Below are positions 1 to 9,500 of a stretch of DNA of 64,000 nt, in pieces. Numbering within the stretch: position 1 is the first letter of the stretch; the number at the start of each line of letters is the position of its first letter. Under the pieces are notes generated by a model. That model saw nothing but the letters and a program-made list of their open reading frames with translations, did not search any database and had not been told where the DNA came from. Source of the stretch: Motacilla alba alba (taxonomy: Eukaryota; Chordata; Aves; Passeriformes; Motacillidae); assembly GCF_015832195.1 (NCBI RefSeq), contig NC_052028.1, forward strand, positions 11,947,501-12,011,500, read 5' to 3'. The translations under genes were made by a program, and so were the position numbers.

Positions 1-2501
1 GAGTGAAATTTTGTGAGTCACAGAAGCTTCTGGCATCTGCTCCCACTGCTCAGAAACCACTGAGAGCGTCTCAGTTCTTATCTCTCCCAGCACTTCAGAG
101 TGGGGCAAGTCTCCTTCCCTGCAGGAGAGTACTTATTTGGGCTGAGTAGATCGTTTGTGGGATAAAAGCGCAAGGTGCTGGTCTCCACCTCTCCAGGGTT
201 AATTAAAAAACCCGGTCCAGACTTCAGAGACTGAAGGCCTACAGGGGCAAGCACAAAGTACATGCAGATTTCCAGGCTGAATTTGCATCGCTGGGGCCGT
301 GGCTGCAAAGAGAAGCAACTGTGTGGGCAGCTGATGAGGAGTCTGTCCAGCTGCCACCACGTCTTGCTGGTGCACAAAGGTCCAGTAGTTTGCACATGTG
401 CTTGTGGAAATTTCAGCTTTTAACTGTGGGGTGCCGAGGGGGTGCTTGGGGACGACCCCGTGCCACAAAGTGGGGCTTCAGGTAGGATTTTTCTTGACAA
501 TGGTGGAGAAAAAATAGTTTGGTCACATCAGGCTAAGGCATCGAGCCAGCAGGGCAGAGCTGGCTCTTGGGGATGGGTCTGTGCAGCAAGGCCAGCTCCA
601 GCACCCCCATGCCCAGCCTCTGCTGCAGGCTCTGCTGTGACAGCCCTGTGCTTCTAGAGATTGCTGCCTTTTGGAGACACGGCCGCCCAGACCATGTTAC
701 ACCCTTCCTTCAGCCTGTGGGTGCACTTGTGAGGCTGCCTGCCAAAAGCCCTGCCTGTGCTACCCCAAACCTCTCTTATTCAGGCTTGATTTTAGCAATT
801 CCTCAGTTTCTCCAATCTTTCCTATGGAAACTGCATGGGATGTGCCTGCCAGACAGGTCTTTCATCTCAGCCCTGCTTTATCCTCCTCTGCCCCAATACA
901 CTGAAAACTTGCTCCCTTTTCAGGGCAGCACTTCAACAGCCAGAAACTGCTCTGTCCAGGTGCTTTTGAGCAAAGCAGAGCCTCTCCATGCATTGTAGAG
1001 GTAACCAGAGCACCCCGGGGATCTGGGGAGCTCAAGGGCCTGGAGGCTGCATGAGGCAGCCTGGAGAAAAAGGGGACTGTGGGGAGTGAGGGGATTTCTG
1101 CCCAGGCAAAGACAGGAAAGCAGAGGTGGTGTGGTGCCCCCACCTGAGGCAGCTTCAGCTTGTTTTGAAGTTTGCTCTAATGTCTTTTTTTTGTGTTATC
1201 TTGATCTCTCCCCAGGAATGACAGCAGCTGGAGACATCTCCAGGGCTTTGTCTAGAAAAGTGAGACGAGGAGGCTTTATCACATGCTCGGCTGAATTGCC
1301 GTAAATGGGATAACAGCTGGAAAGTCGAGTTAATTTGTACCAATGGTCATTTAAAGTGTTTGCCAAAGCTCATGGATAAGAAAAGCATTTGTGCAAACTG
1401 TTTAAGTGTCTCTTGTGGCTCTCTCTCCGGTTCCTGCTGGTAAGGACTGGGCACAACAGGATGGGTACAAGGCAGTGTCAATGCCAGCCTGGCATGGTCT
1501 GTTTGCAGAGTGGTTCTGTGAGTTCAGATGAGGTCATTCTTTTTTCTTTTTTTTTTTTCTTGTTTGTATATCTTATTTTCAGAAACCTAGTCTGGAAAAA
1601 AGAAAAAAAAAAAAAAAAGAGAGGTGGAGGTATTTTTCTGGAAGGTTTTTGGGTGATGAGCTGGCATGTGGTGATGCCTGATGGGTCCTGGTAGAGCTGC
1701 AGCCCAAGCAGTGGACAGAGAGTGGTCCTGGTTACACCCTGCTCATCATTTGCAATCTGTTTGCTTTTGTAAATGAGAGGTAATGAAGTGCTGGCTGCTT
1801 TTCTTCAATGCAAATCCGAGGTGTTTAGCCAGGTCTGCTGAGACCTCGTGACTTGCACTCAATTTTTGCATGGGTGAGATAGCTGAAAAAACTGTTTGAA
1901 TTGGAGAAGTTCTCACATGTGGTGGAGCCCAAAAAAAGTCACAGGCTCTTTTAGTGGGGATTTAGGTCACACATGATTCTGCCTTGAGGTAGTGCAACGA
2001 TTTCAAGTCATTCCTGTCCCTGCCTGTGCTTTTCCAAGCAGAAAGATGTGGGTTAACCTGTTCTCGCAGTCTTTTATTCTCTTTTTTCCCCCATGGCAAA
2101 ATGAAGTGGAAAAGGATGGGAATAGGGAAGTGAAACCTTCACTCACAATGGCTGTGAGAAGCAGAAAAGCATGCGATGCCAGGGGCTCGAGGTGAGGGGC
2201 TCTGCTCCCCTCCCAGCCCCAAACACAATGCTCCTTCTGTGCCCGTGCCTCTCCCCATGCATCCCTATCCTTATCCCTGTCCTCCGGCTGCTCCAGGGCC
2301 TCAAAGTGAAAGCTAATCCCGGGGGATAACTTTCCGCTCCGTTCCCGGCTGGGAGGAACGGGCTATTTATTCCTCACCCTTAAGCCTCGGCAGTGGATCA
2401 GCGGCGCAGTTGTCGCTGCCGGCTCGGGGTGGGCAGCAGCATCCACCGCGTCCCCTGGCTGCTCCCACGCCCTGCCTGCACGCTGCCGCCCGGCCTCGCT
2501 G

Positions 2502-2529
2502 CTAAATAAGGACGAAAGGCTAAAAATAG
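2502..2529. promoter_or_regulatory. MEF2 site beside a CArG-like element
   Basis: CTAAAAATAG at 2520-2529 is a perfect MEF2 consensus. CTAAATAAGG at 2502-2511 is one base from a CArG box on the other strand. A further AT-rich near match (CTATTTATTC) lies at about 2362-2372. This clustering in otherwise GC-rich DNA suggests a muscle-type enhancer or promoter; the target gene is unknown. Confidence 0.35.
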
Positions 2530-3028
2530 AGCTGAGACGGGGGTTTGGACAAGCCAGGCAACCCTTCCCAGGGCTGGGAGCAATGTGGGGAGGCCAAGCA
2601 GTGTCCATGTGCAAGGGAGAGCAGAGCTGACTGTGGGGAAGGGTCTCCCAAGTGGCTCCTGACTGTACTGTGGCAGAGGGGGAGGTCTGAGACCTGCCAC
2701 ACTTGTGTCCTGTGTGCTCAGCTGGCTCAGTCCCCTCTGCAGGATAAAAGCATCTGTCCACCAAAATATATGGGAAAATCCATGCTACTGTGCCACTCCT
2801 GATGGAGGGGTACCCATGTGTGTGACCATTCCAGCAGGATGGGGGTGCCTGGGGCAGCTCTGTCTGGAAAATGATCCGCAAACAGGGGCTAGGAATGGAA
2901 GAGGGGATGATTAATCCAGCATTTTACATGGATGGGTGGTAGGGGTAAACTGTGGCAAACTGCCCAGTCGGGGCTGCCCGATGCCAGTGTCCCCTCCCCC
3001 CTGCTCATACACATCGGATTTGAGGGTC

Positions 3029-3055
3029 TCAAATATCTGAAATATCTCAAATATC
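3029..3055. repeat. Three 9-bp tandem units
   Basis: TCAAATATC, TGAAATATC and TCAAATATC follow each other directly, an AT-rich island just before the GM2A CpG island. Function unknown. Confidence 0.8.
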
Positions 3056-3059
3056 TCTG

Positions 3060-3990
3060 CTCTTCAGCTGCCACCTGCCCTGTGCCGAGCGCGGGGGGAG
3101 CGTGGGGGTCCCGGGTACTGACCAGAGGGTACCGACCCTCGCACAGCCGGGGCACCCCCCGAGTGGGATGTGAAGAGAGCCGCAGCCCTGGGTGGAGGGG
3201 TGGGTGGTGGGGAGATGGTCGTGCTTCCCCCATCACAGCTGGGTGATGCGTGTGCCCTGGGGTGGTGGGTGCAGCTTTCGGCCCCCGCTCCAAGTGCCGG
3301 CTCTGGGAGCTTGGGAAAGCGGCGCTTCCCGTCCCAGCATCCCTGCGAGTCCAGTCCTGCGCTTGGCAGCGAAACCGGGGAAGGGAGGGAAAAAAAAAAA
3401 AAAAAAAAAGAAAGCAAAAGGGGAAGGGAAAATGTGAGCGTCCTCGGGAGGGAGGGGAATCGGTGGGCCGGGCTCCGAGAGAGGGCTCGTCCCCTCTGCT
3501 CGGGGCTTCATAGACCGGCCGCTGCCAGCCCGCTCCCGCCGAGGTCCCTGCCCTCCGCTCGCCTCCCCCCTGCTCGGAGCAGCTCCCCGGACGCACCCCG
3601 GACCGTTCCCGGCGCGTTCCCGGCGCATTCCCGGAGGATGCTGTGCGCGGGGCTGGCGCTGGCGCTGTGCGCGCTGCAGCTCGTCCCGGCCGCGCTGGCC
3701 GGGCCGCAGCCGCCGCTGCTGGTGGAGCGCAGCGGGGCCCGGCGGCTCAGCAAGGTGAGCAGGGACCCCCACCCCGCACCTCTCGGGCTGCCGGGGGGAC
3801 TCGGCGGGGCGGAGAGGGGGAAGACTCCGTCATCCCGCTGGGATTGCAGGAGACCAGGAGCTTTTCCTATCCCGTCAGGGTGGGAGATCGCTGGTGGGCG
3901 TGTTTGTGGTCGGGCAGGGAGTGGGGTCCATGGACCCCCTGGGGCCCCGCAGCCCCCCGCGCTGGGGAGCAGTGCTGGAGGTCGGGGGGC
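3060..3990 (+). promoter_or_regulatory. GM2A: GM2A CpG-island promoter and 5' UTR
   Basis: This stretch is GC- and CpG-rich around the GM2A start codon and has no obvious TATA box, typical of a housekeeping lysosomal gene. A 20-nt A run at 3390-3409 interrupts it. The transcription start is not resolved. Intron 1 carries a CACGTG at 4190-4195, but I see no full CLEAR motif just upstream of the ATG. Confidence 0.55.
3638..3754 (+). CDS. GM2A: GM2A coding exon 1
   Basis: Encodes the signal peptide (residues 1-21, rich in Leu/Ala) and the first 18 mature residues, ending SK before a consensus GTGAGC donor. It is GC-rich like the surrounding island. The mature N-terminal stretch ([18 protein letters not shown]) is not conserved with the human one, as expected for this region. 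Confidence 0.92.
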
Positions 3991-6900
3991 AGCTCGGAGC
4001 AGGAGGGATCCAGTGTTTACAAACTCTTCTCAACGCAGAAACCCAGCGGCCTCGTCCTTCGGCTGATCGTATTCCGGCTGTCATTTTGCTGCTCCATGAA
4101 TCTTTTCCAGCCCAGGTTCTTCTTCCCTATTCCCACGGAGTTCTGGGTCGGGCTCATTAACACGCGCTGATTAAGTCACAGCCGACTACCACGTGTAACT
4201 CTCACGCGGTGTGAAGGGAAATATCGCAATTTATTTTCCAGGATTCTTGCGCTTGCCCGAGGGAAGGGGGAACCGGTTGGGAAGGCTGGAGGGGGCTCGG
4301 CTCGGCAGAATGCTGCAGCCACACGCTGATGCTCACCTCGCTGGAGCCTCTTTGCCTGCAGACTCTCGGGCTGGGGGCTCCCAGTTCTTGCTCAGTGTCG
4401 GAGTGCAGCCTACCCTTGTCCCGGCTTGTCCTGAGCCCTGTGTCCTGCCCTGGGCTGCTCCCGGCGGGCGAGCGGGATGTGGGATGGGCTGCTCAGCTGC
4501 GTGGGCTGCGCTGTGCCCGCTGGGGCTGCCGTGTGGCACCAGGCAATACAGCCTCCACCGGTTCTGCGGCTGCGAGCAGGCAGGGAGAGCCCCACGTCAT
4601 GCCATGGGGACACGGGATGCTCCGGCCAAACCTGCTCGGGGAGGGAACTGGGGCTGGTCTCTGCCATTTGCCTGTGGCAGGCTCAGAGGTGGCTGTTGCA
4701 GACAAGTGCTGCTAGCCCTCCACCTTTGAATCAGAGTGTCTTTACTAGTGGTGGCTGGAGAGGTTGGTGTGACTTGTAGGAAACAGGGGAGATGACCCAG
4801 CATGACTCTTAACTCAGACAGGACACATAAGTGATGTCCCTCGTTCAGGTGACATCTCCTTCCATGTGGATTTTCATTATCCCATAGCGCAATGCTGCTT
4901 CCCTGGCACATTTGTACTGTGGATCAGGATTTGTACTCATTTGTAGCTCAGGACCAGGCCCTTGGTGTGTATCAGGCAGAGGATGAGTCCAGACACTCAT
5001 CTGGTCCCCCAGGTGATTCCTGCTCCTGTGTGGCACCAGGTGGCTGCAGCTGGTGGATGAGGGCTCACAAAGCAGGGCTGGCCCTGGATGAGGTGGGAGG
5101 TTGTGCCAACCCCACAGCCCCTCCAAGGGGATCCCTCCACACCCCTGCCCAGCATCCCGCTGGACAGTGCAGCCTCACCTGGTCCCAGCTTGCTCTGACC
5201 TGTCCCCACACACCTTGCTTGGTGCTGTTGGCATGAAAGATGCAGCTTGCCTTGGTCACATGCGAAGTGTTTGGAGGCAGAGCTGAGGCAAGTTTGGAAA
5301 TTGCAGCCTGGTAATCCTTTTTGGGTGTAAAGTACATGCAGAGGCACACAGACAGAAGGTTCTGCAATGTCCTCAGTCTTAGAGAGCTGGGAGTTCAAGA
5401 ACTGCCATTTGAAGGGGATGAAGGTCATTTTCTGGCTCTTTGTGAGCAGATGTTTGGCAGGGGTCAGAGGTGCAGCTGTGGATAAACCTCCTGCAAACAC
5501 AAGGCAGGGCTTGCCCTGCCTCTAACTCCTCCTGTTCCTTGGTGCTCCAGGTTGGTGGCTTTGCCTGGGAGAACTGTGGTGACAAGAGTGACCCTGTGGT
5601 GCTGCAGAGCCTCTCTGTGGCACCCGACCCCATCAGCATCCCGGGGAGCCTGCGTGTCAGTGCGGCTGTCAAGAGTGGCAAGACCATGGGCTCCCCTCTG
5701 AAGGTAAGTGCCAGATGTGCCTCTGTGTGGTGAGAGAGGGCAGAGCTTCCCCAAACCACTGGCAGCTGGGAAATGCCTGTCATGGGTACAGGAATGAGCA
5801 GCCCTTGGGGAATGAGGTGCAGAGAGGTGCAGGGCTGAGCACACTGGGTCTGTAAGCCAGAACAGGGCAGTGAGCAATGGGGAGACGTGTGGTGGGAGCA
5901 GACAGTTCAGTAGGAGCCTCCCAACTTTGTCCCTAGGACAGAAACCACCTGAGTTGTTTCATGTCCTGGGGATGTATTGGCTCCAGGAGGGAAGTGAAAC
6001 CCAAACACTGTGAGTGCCTCTGGAGGTCACTGCAGCACTTGTTTTTCAGCAGCCGACCCAGCTGCTCCCTCCAAGGACATGCCACGGCACTGCTCTGGGA
6101 GCCTTGGGCCATGGCAGCTGCCCTGCAACACTTTTTGGGAAGTTTTTTGGAATGAGACAGAACATGTGTCTTGTCCAGTGAGCATGGGCTGTCTTGAGCA
6201 ATGCTATGGTGTTTGTTTGGGCCTGGGACTGTGGGTGAGTGCTGGGGGAGTGAGGAGACAGAGCTATAGGATGGGAGCACCCCTGGGAGTTTTAGGACAG
6301 GCAGAGGAGAGGGGAAGCAGGTGGGGATGTGAGGTGTTGGGTAGTGTTAGCTTAAGAGGTCAAACTGAGGTTGGAGGAACAGAAGCTGGAGGTTGAGAGG
6401 AACTGAAAGCAGGAGTGGGAGGCAGGTGGGAGTTTGGTGACCTCATGGACATCCCAAAGATTGCATGATCAGGAGCTGAGGGAGTTGGCTGGTGAGGAGC
6501 TGTGGGTGCCCCTGCTGGTTGTGCTGGTGCTGAACACCTTCCCTCCAGGCAGTGCTGGTGGTGGAGAAGGCACTGGGTGACCTCTGGATCCAGCTGCCCT
6601 GCATCGACCAGCTGGGCAGCTGCACCTACAACGACGTCTGCAGCATTCTGGATGAACTCATCCCACCCGGCACGCCCTGCCCGGAGCCCCTGCTGACCTA
6701 CGGCATCCCCTGCCACTGCCCCTTCAAAGCGGTACGGCCGCGCCCCGCGGTGACGCTGGCACTGCCACTGGCTACCACTGTGCCCTTTGGTGCTGGGCCG
6801 CCCTTTTGGTTGACCTCTTGCCTGTCTGTCCCCTCTCTATAGGGCTCCTACTCCCTGCCAGCCAGTGATTTTGACGTGCCCGATGTGGAACTCCCTTCCT

Positions 6901-6998
6901 GGATGACCAACGGCAACTACCGCGTCCGGGTGGTGGTCAGCAATGGCGGGGAGGAGCTCAGCTGTGTCAAACTGGCCTTCTCCCTGCACTCCCATTGA
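3638..6998 (+). CDS. GM2A: GM2 ganglioside activator (four coding exons)
   Basis: Coding exons are 3638-3754, 5551-5703, 6549-6731 and 6843-6998, all with GT/AG borders and phase-0 junctions. They give 202 aa; the human protein is 193 aa. A signal peptide (about residues 1-21, ending ALA|G) leads into a mature ML-type lipid-binding beta-cup. Family motifs seen are [39 protein letters not shown] and [12 protein letters not shown]. Eight cysteines in the mature part match the four disulfides known for the family. From family knowledge, the protein lifts GM2 ganglioside from intralysosomal membranes and presents it to beta-hexosaminidase A. The start was chosen as the first ATG giving a signal peptide in the exon 1 frame. 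It lies inside a CpG island. Oddity: I find no N-X-S/T sequon. Identity is very secure; the exact start is likely. Confidence 0.96.
5551..5703 (+). CDS. GM2A: GM2A coding exon 2
   Basis: 51 codons starting VGGFAWENC and ending GSPLK, flanked by CTCCAG and GTAAGT. It holds the first conserved cysteine and the PDPI strand. The position matching the human glycosylated NVT reads SLRVS here. Confidence 0.95.
6549..6731 (+). CDS. GM2A: GM2A coding exon 3
   Basis: 61 codons, [10 protein letters not shown] to CHCPFKA, containing six conserved cysteines and the [10 protein letters not shown] signature. The following intron is only 111 nt (6732-6842). Confidence 0.96.
6843..6998 (+). CDS. GM2A: GM2A coding exon 4 and stop
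   Basis: 52 codons including the TGA at 6996-6998. Encodes [21 protein letters not shown] and the last conserved cysteine (SCVK). It ends in SLHSH. Confidence 0.96.
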   Translation, partial: GSYSLPASDFDVPDVELPSWMTNGNYRVRVVVSNGGEELSCVKLAFSLHSH

Positions 6999-8350
6999 GG
7001 GGTGGAACACCGTCCCTCATATCCCCTCCAGCTTGGTCCCCTGTCCCATCCCATCCTGTCCCAGCCCATCCCTGTGAGGTCCATCCCTCCTGCTGTCAGG
7101 AGGAGGCAGCCCCTGTCCCCCCAGTGCCTCCTCTGCTGCTACACCCAGAGAGGCCCCTTTGGCTGTTCTGCTGTCCCCAAGCCCATCACCAGGGTGTCTC
7201 CTGCCTGGACAGGGTGGCCTTGGATCCTAACTCCAGCATGACCTGGGGTTGTTATTTTTTATCCTTTTTTTAAATTTTTTTTTTCTTCTTAATCCTATCA
7301 GGGCAATTTTAGACAAAAACATTCCAGAGAAAAGCAGTATTTCTTGGAGCAGCCCGTGGGGATGAGGGAGTGTTTGGGAGTGCTGGGGCAGGCTAGAGGG
7401 ATGCAGCACTAGTTGCAGAGGGTGTCCCTGCTTCCCACCATCTCTGGCCAGAGCACAGGGCTGTTTTGCAGAAGTGTCCCCAAAGGGGCTCCGGGAGACC
7501 TGTCCCCACACAGCAGCTTTGGATCTGCTGTTGCTGCATCCCTGTCCTGCATGAGGAACCAGCTTGGTGGCACGAGGCACCTGTGAAGGCACCTCCCCAT
7601 GTCCCTCCTGTGGCAAACAGGAACACAAGAGGATGGAAACCACCCAAGCCCCACATGGGCATTCCCACTTAGGGAGGACCAAGAGGCTGGTGACGCTCCC
7701 AGCAGCAGAAGAGGTTGCTGGTTGATGGCTGTACTTGCTCCAGAGGGGCACACAAGGCTGTGATGAGCTGCTGGGACACAGCCTGACTGAGGACCAATCC
7801 CACTCATCTCATTTTTCCTCTGGGAGTGAGCCCAGGCAGGATGATGCACTGGGACTATCCTTCCCCTGTGCTGGCAGAGGCACCCAAACACAGCAGCATC
7901 CTGAACGTGGGGTAACTGGGAGATGACCATGAAGACCAGCAGCCTAGAACCTATTTAAGGGTGTCCTGGCTGTGGCTGGGGACTGTCACGTGGGCAGGCA
8001 GTGTCCTTCTTGCTGCAGCTTCGGGCAGGGCGTGAGCCTGTCATCACTCTCCTGTGCCAGGTGCCACCAGCCACCCACATCCCTTGCTGTCCCTGCCTGC
8101 TTGTGTTTTGTAGCCCCTCGATAGGGCTGGTCTTCTACAAGCACTTTATACGCCTTAACTGCTGCGGGTGTTCCTCCACCACGCAGATGTGCTCCCACTG
8201 CCTTTCTGTGCCCTCCACTCGCTTTGTTTCACCCTGTGGCTTCGCCTGGAGAAGCACTAACCCTCTGCCCCTGCTCCCCTTCAGTGCCAGGGCAGCAACC
8301 TCCTTTTGGGCAGGTTCTGCAGGTTCTTAATAAATCTTTTTACCAGGACG
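6999..8350 (+). other. GM2A: GM2A 3' UTR with poly(A) signal
   Basis: No coding exon is visible from the stop codon to an AATAAA at 8329-8334, so I read this as a 3' UTR of about 1.35 kb. A T-rich patch lies at 7254-7290. An E-box-like GTCACGTGGG at 7985-7994 is present. The end point is inferred from the signal alone. Confidence 0.6.
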
Positions 8351-8689
8351 TGGAACTGGTGCCTCTTGTTGCTGGGGGTGACCTGGAGGTGACATTCATT
8401 TAGGAATAGTATGGATGTGGCTGTGAGCTGGGGGGAAGTTGGGCTGGTGTGGTGGGGGCAGCAGTGGAGGATGCTGTGATCAGTGGAGCTCAGCAGCCCT
8501 GAGACCAGTTCCTGTGTGAGGAGCAGGGATCTGCAGCGCTGCTTTGTGATGTGGGGACACAGGGACACAGCCATGGCCCGGGGGGCCACAGCTCATGCTG
8601 GGGGGCTTTGAGGCTGTTGCTCATCTGGGTGACCTTCTAGAACCCTGACACCTGCATGGCTCTGCAGACCTTGCCCCAAGGCAAGGCGG

Positions 8690-9050
8690 ATCACAGAATC
8701 AATGAGCTTGAAGAAGATCTCTGTGGTCATGACCTCACTGTGAGTCCAACCAGTGGCTGAGCACCACCATGTCCCCTTCACCATGGTGCTGAGTGCCATG
8801 TCCAGGCTTTCCTTAAACACCTCCAGGGATGGTGACTCCATCATCTCCCTGGGCAGTCTAATCACTGTCTCTGTGAAGAAAGCCTTCCTAAAGTCCAACA
8901 TAAACATTCCCTGGTGCAGCTTAGCACCTTGTCCTCTTGTCATGTCGCTGGTTGCCTGGGAGCAGAGCCCCACACCACATGGCTTCACCCTTCCTTCAGG
9001 GAGTCGTAGAGCGTGATAAAGCCACCCCCGAGCCTCCTCCAGGCCGAACA
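8690..9050 (-). mobile_element. CR1 LINE 3'-end fragment
   Basis: Read on the + strand it shows the reversed CR1 tail: TCACAGAATCA, then GAGTCCAACC, ACACCTCCAGGGATGGTGAC, CATCTCCCTGGGCAG and GTGAAGAAAGCCTTCCTAA. On the - strand a broken frame reads SLEVFKESLDMALSTM, the usual 3'-terminal CR1 segment. It is 5'-truncated and diverged, as most avian copies are. Its right end touches the SLC36A1 CpG island. Confidence 0.85.
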
Positions 9051-9168
9051 AGCTCAGTTCCCTGGCAGCACTGTGCTCCTGACCGCTGCCCAGCCCGTTC
9101 CCGTCCCCGGCCGCCCCTCGGGGTTCGCGGCTCCCGCCTTTCCCCTCAGCGGCCTCGGCACCCGCCCG

Positions 9169-9183
9169 CCGCCAGGGGGCGCC
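9169..9183. promoter_or_regulatory. CTCF-like site
   Basis: CCGCCAGGGGGCGCC differs by one base from the common CTCF core CCACCAGGGGGCGCC. It lies in the island about 100 bp before the CLEAR motif. Confidence 0.45.
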
Positions 9184-9268
9184 GCCGCGCCCGCGCCCGG
9201 CCCCGCCCGGCCCCGCCCCTCGCCCTCAGCGCGCCCCGCGCGCACGCGCGGCGCTCAGCTGAGCCGCG

Positions 9269-9278
9269 GTCACGTGAC
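9269..9278. promoter_or_regulatory. CLEAR/E-box palindrome GTCACGTGAC
   Basis: Exact match to the TFEB/TFE3 CLEAR consensus, lying in the island before a gene for a lysosomal transporter. The same core is also bound by USF and other bHLH factors. Confidence 0.6.
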
Positions 9279-9345
9279 GGCGCGGCCGAGCGAGCGGGCC
9301 CGGCGGGGCCGGGCGGCGCGGGGCGGCGGAGAGGTGCGGCTGCGG

Positions 9346-9398
9346 CACCGGGACGGGCACCGGGGGCACGGGCACCGGGGGAGACGGGCACCGGGGGC
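9346..9398. repeat. GC-rich minisatellite, unit about CGGGCACCGGGG
   Basis: Three imperfect copies of a GGGCACCGGGG-type unit follow each other in the CpG island. Such units are prone to length change. Confidence 0.6.
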
Positions 9399-9500
9399 TG
9401 TCAGCCGCCTGTCAGCCCCCCCGCGTGCCCGGAGAGCCGGGGGCGCGGTGGATGCGCGGGGTCCCGGCAGTGCCGCCGTCCCGCGTGGGTGCTCGGGGCA

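Larger units (their letters stand above)
1..3059. other. Upstream non-coding region, no gene recognised
   Basis: I see no exon that matches a known protein here on either strand. In human the neighbour on this side of GM2A is CCDC69 on the opposite strand; none of its coding sequence is recognisable. The region holds poly-T/poly-A patches (about 1537-1560 and 1596-1618), a MEF2/CArG-like pair near 2500-2530 and a small 9-bp tandem repeat at 3029-3055. Confidence 0.5.
9050..9500 (+). promoter_or_regulatory. SLC36A1: CpG-island promoter, probably of SLC36A1
   Basis: Extremely GC- and CpG-rich DNA between the GM2A end and the SLC36A1 coding exons. It holds a CTCF-like site (9169-9183), an NRF1-like site GCGCACGCGC (9240-9249), a 12-bp palindrome around CAGCTG (9253-9264) and a perfect GTCACGTGAC (9269-9278). 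A possible splice donor (GAG|GTGCGG, GT at 9334-9335) could close a non-coding first exon. Assignment to SLC36A1 is by position and strand; the TSS is not shown by sequence. Confidence 0.6.

Noticed and set aside
1..2500. CCDC69 first exon expected from human synteny
   Set aside because: I could not find its N-terminal motif or any coiled-coil exon on the - strand, so I do not claim it.
2889..3596. 235-codon open frame on the - strand
   Set aside because: GC-rich shadow frame across the island and its poly-A tract; no domain or similarity.
3170..4066. 298-codon open frame on the + strand across the GM2A CpG island
   Set aside because: Low-complexity Gly/Arg/Pro composition, crosses the GM2A exon 1 donor in another frame; open only because GC-rich DNA has few stops.
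8593..9051. 152-codon - strand frame
   Set aside because: It is the 3' end of a truncated CR1 element, with no reverse transcriptase part; not a host gene.
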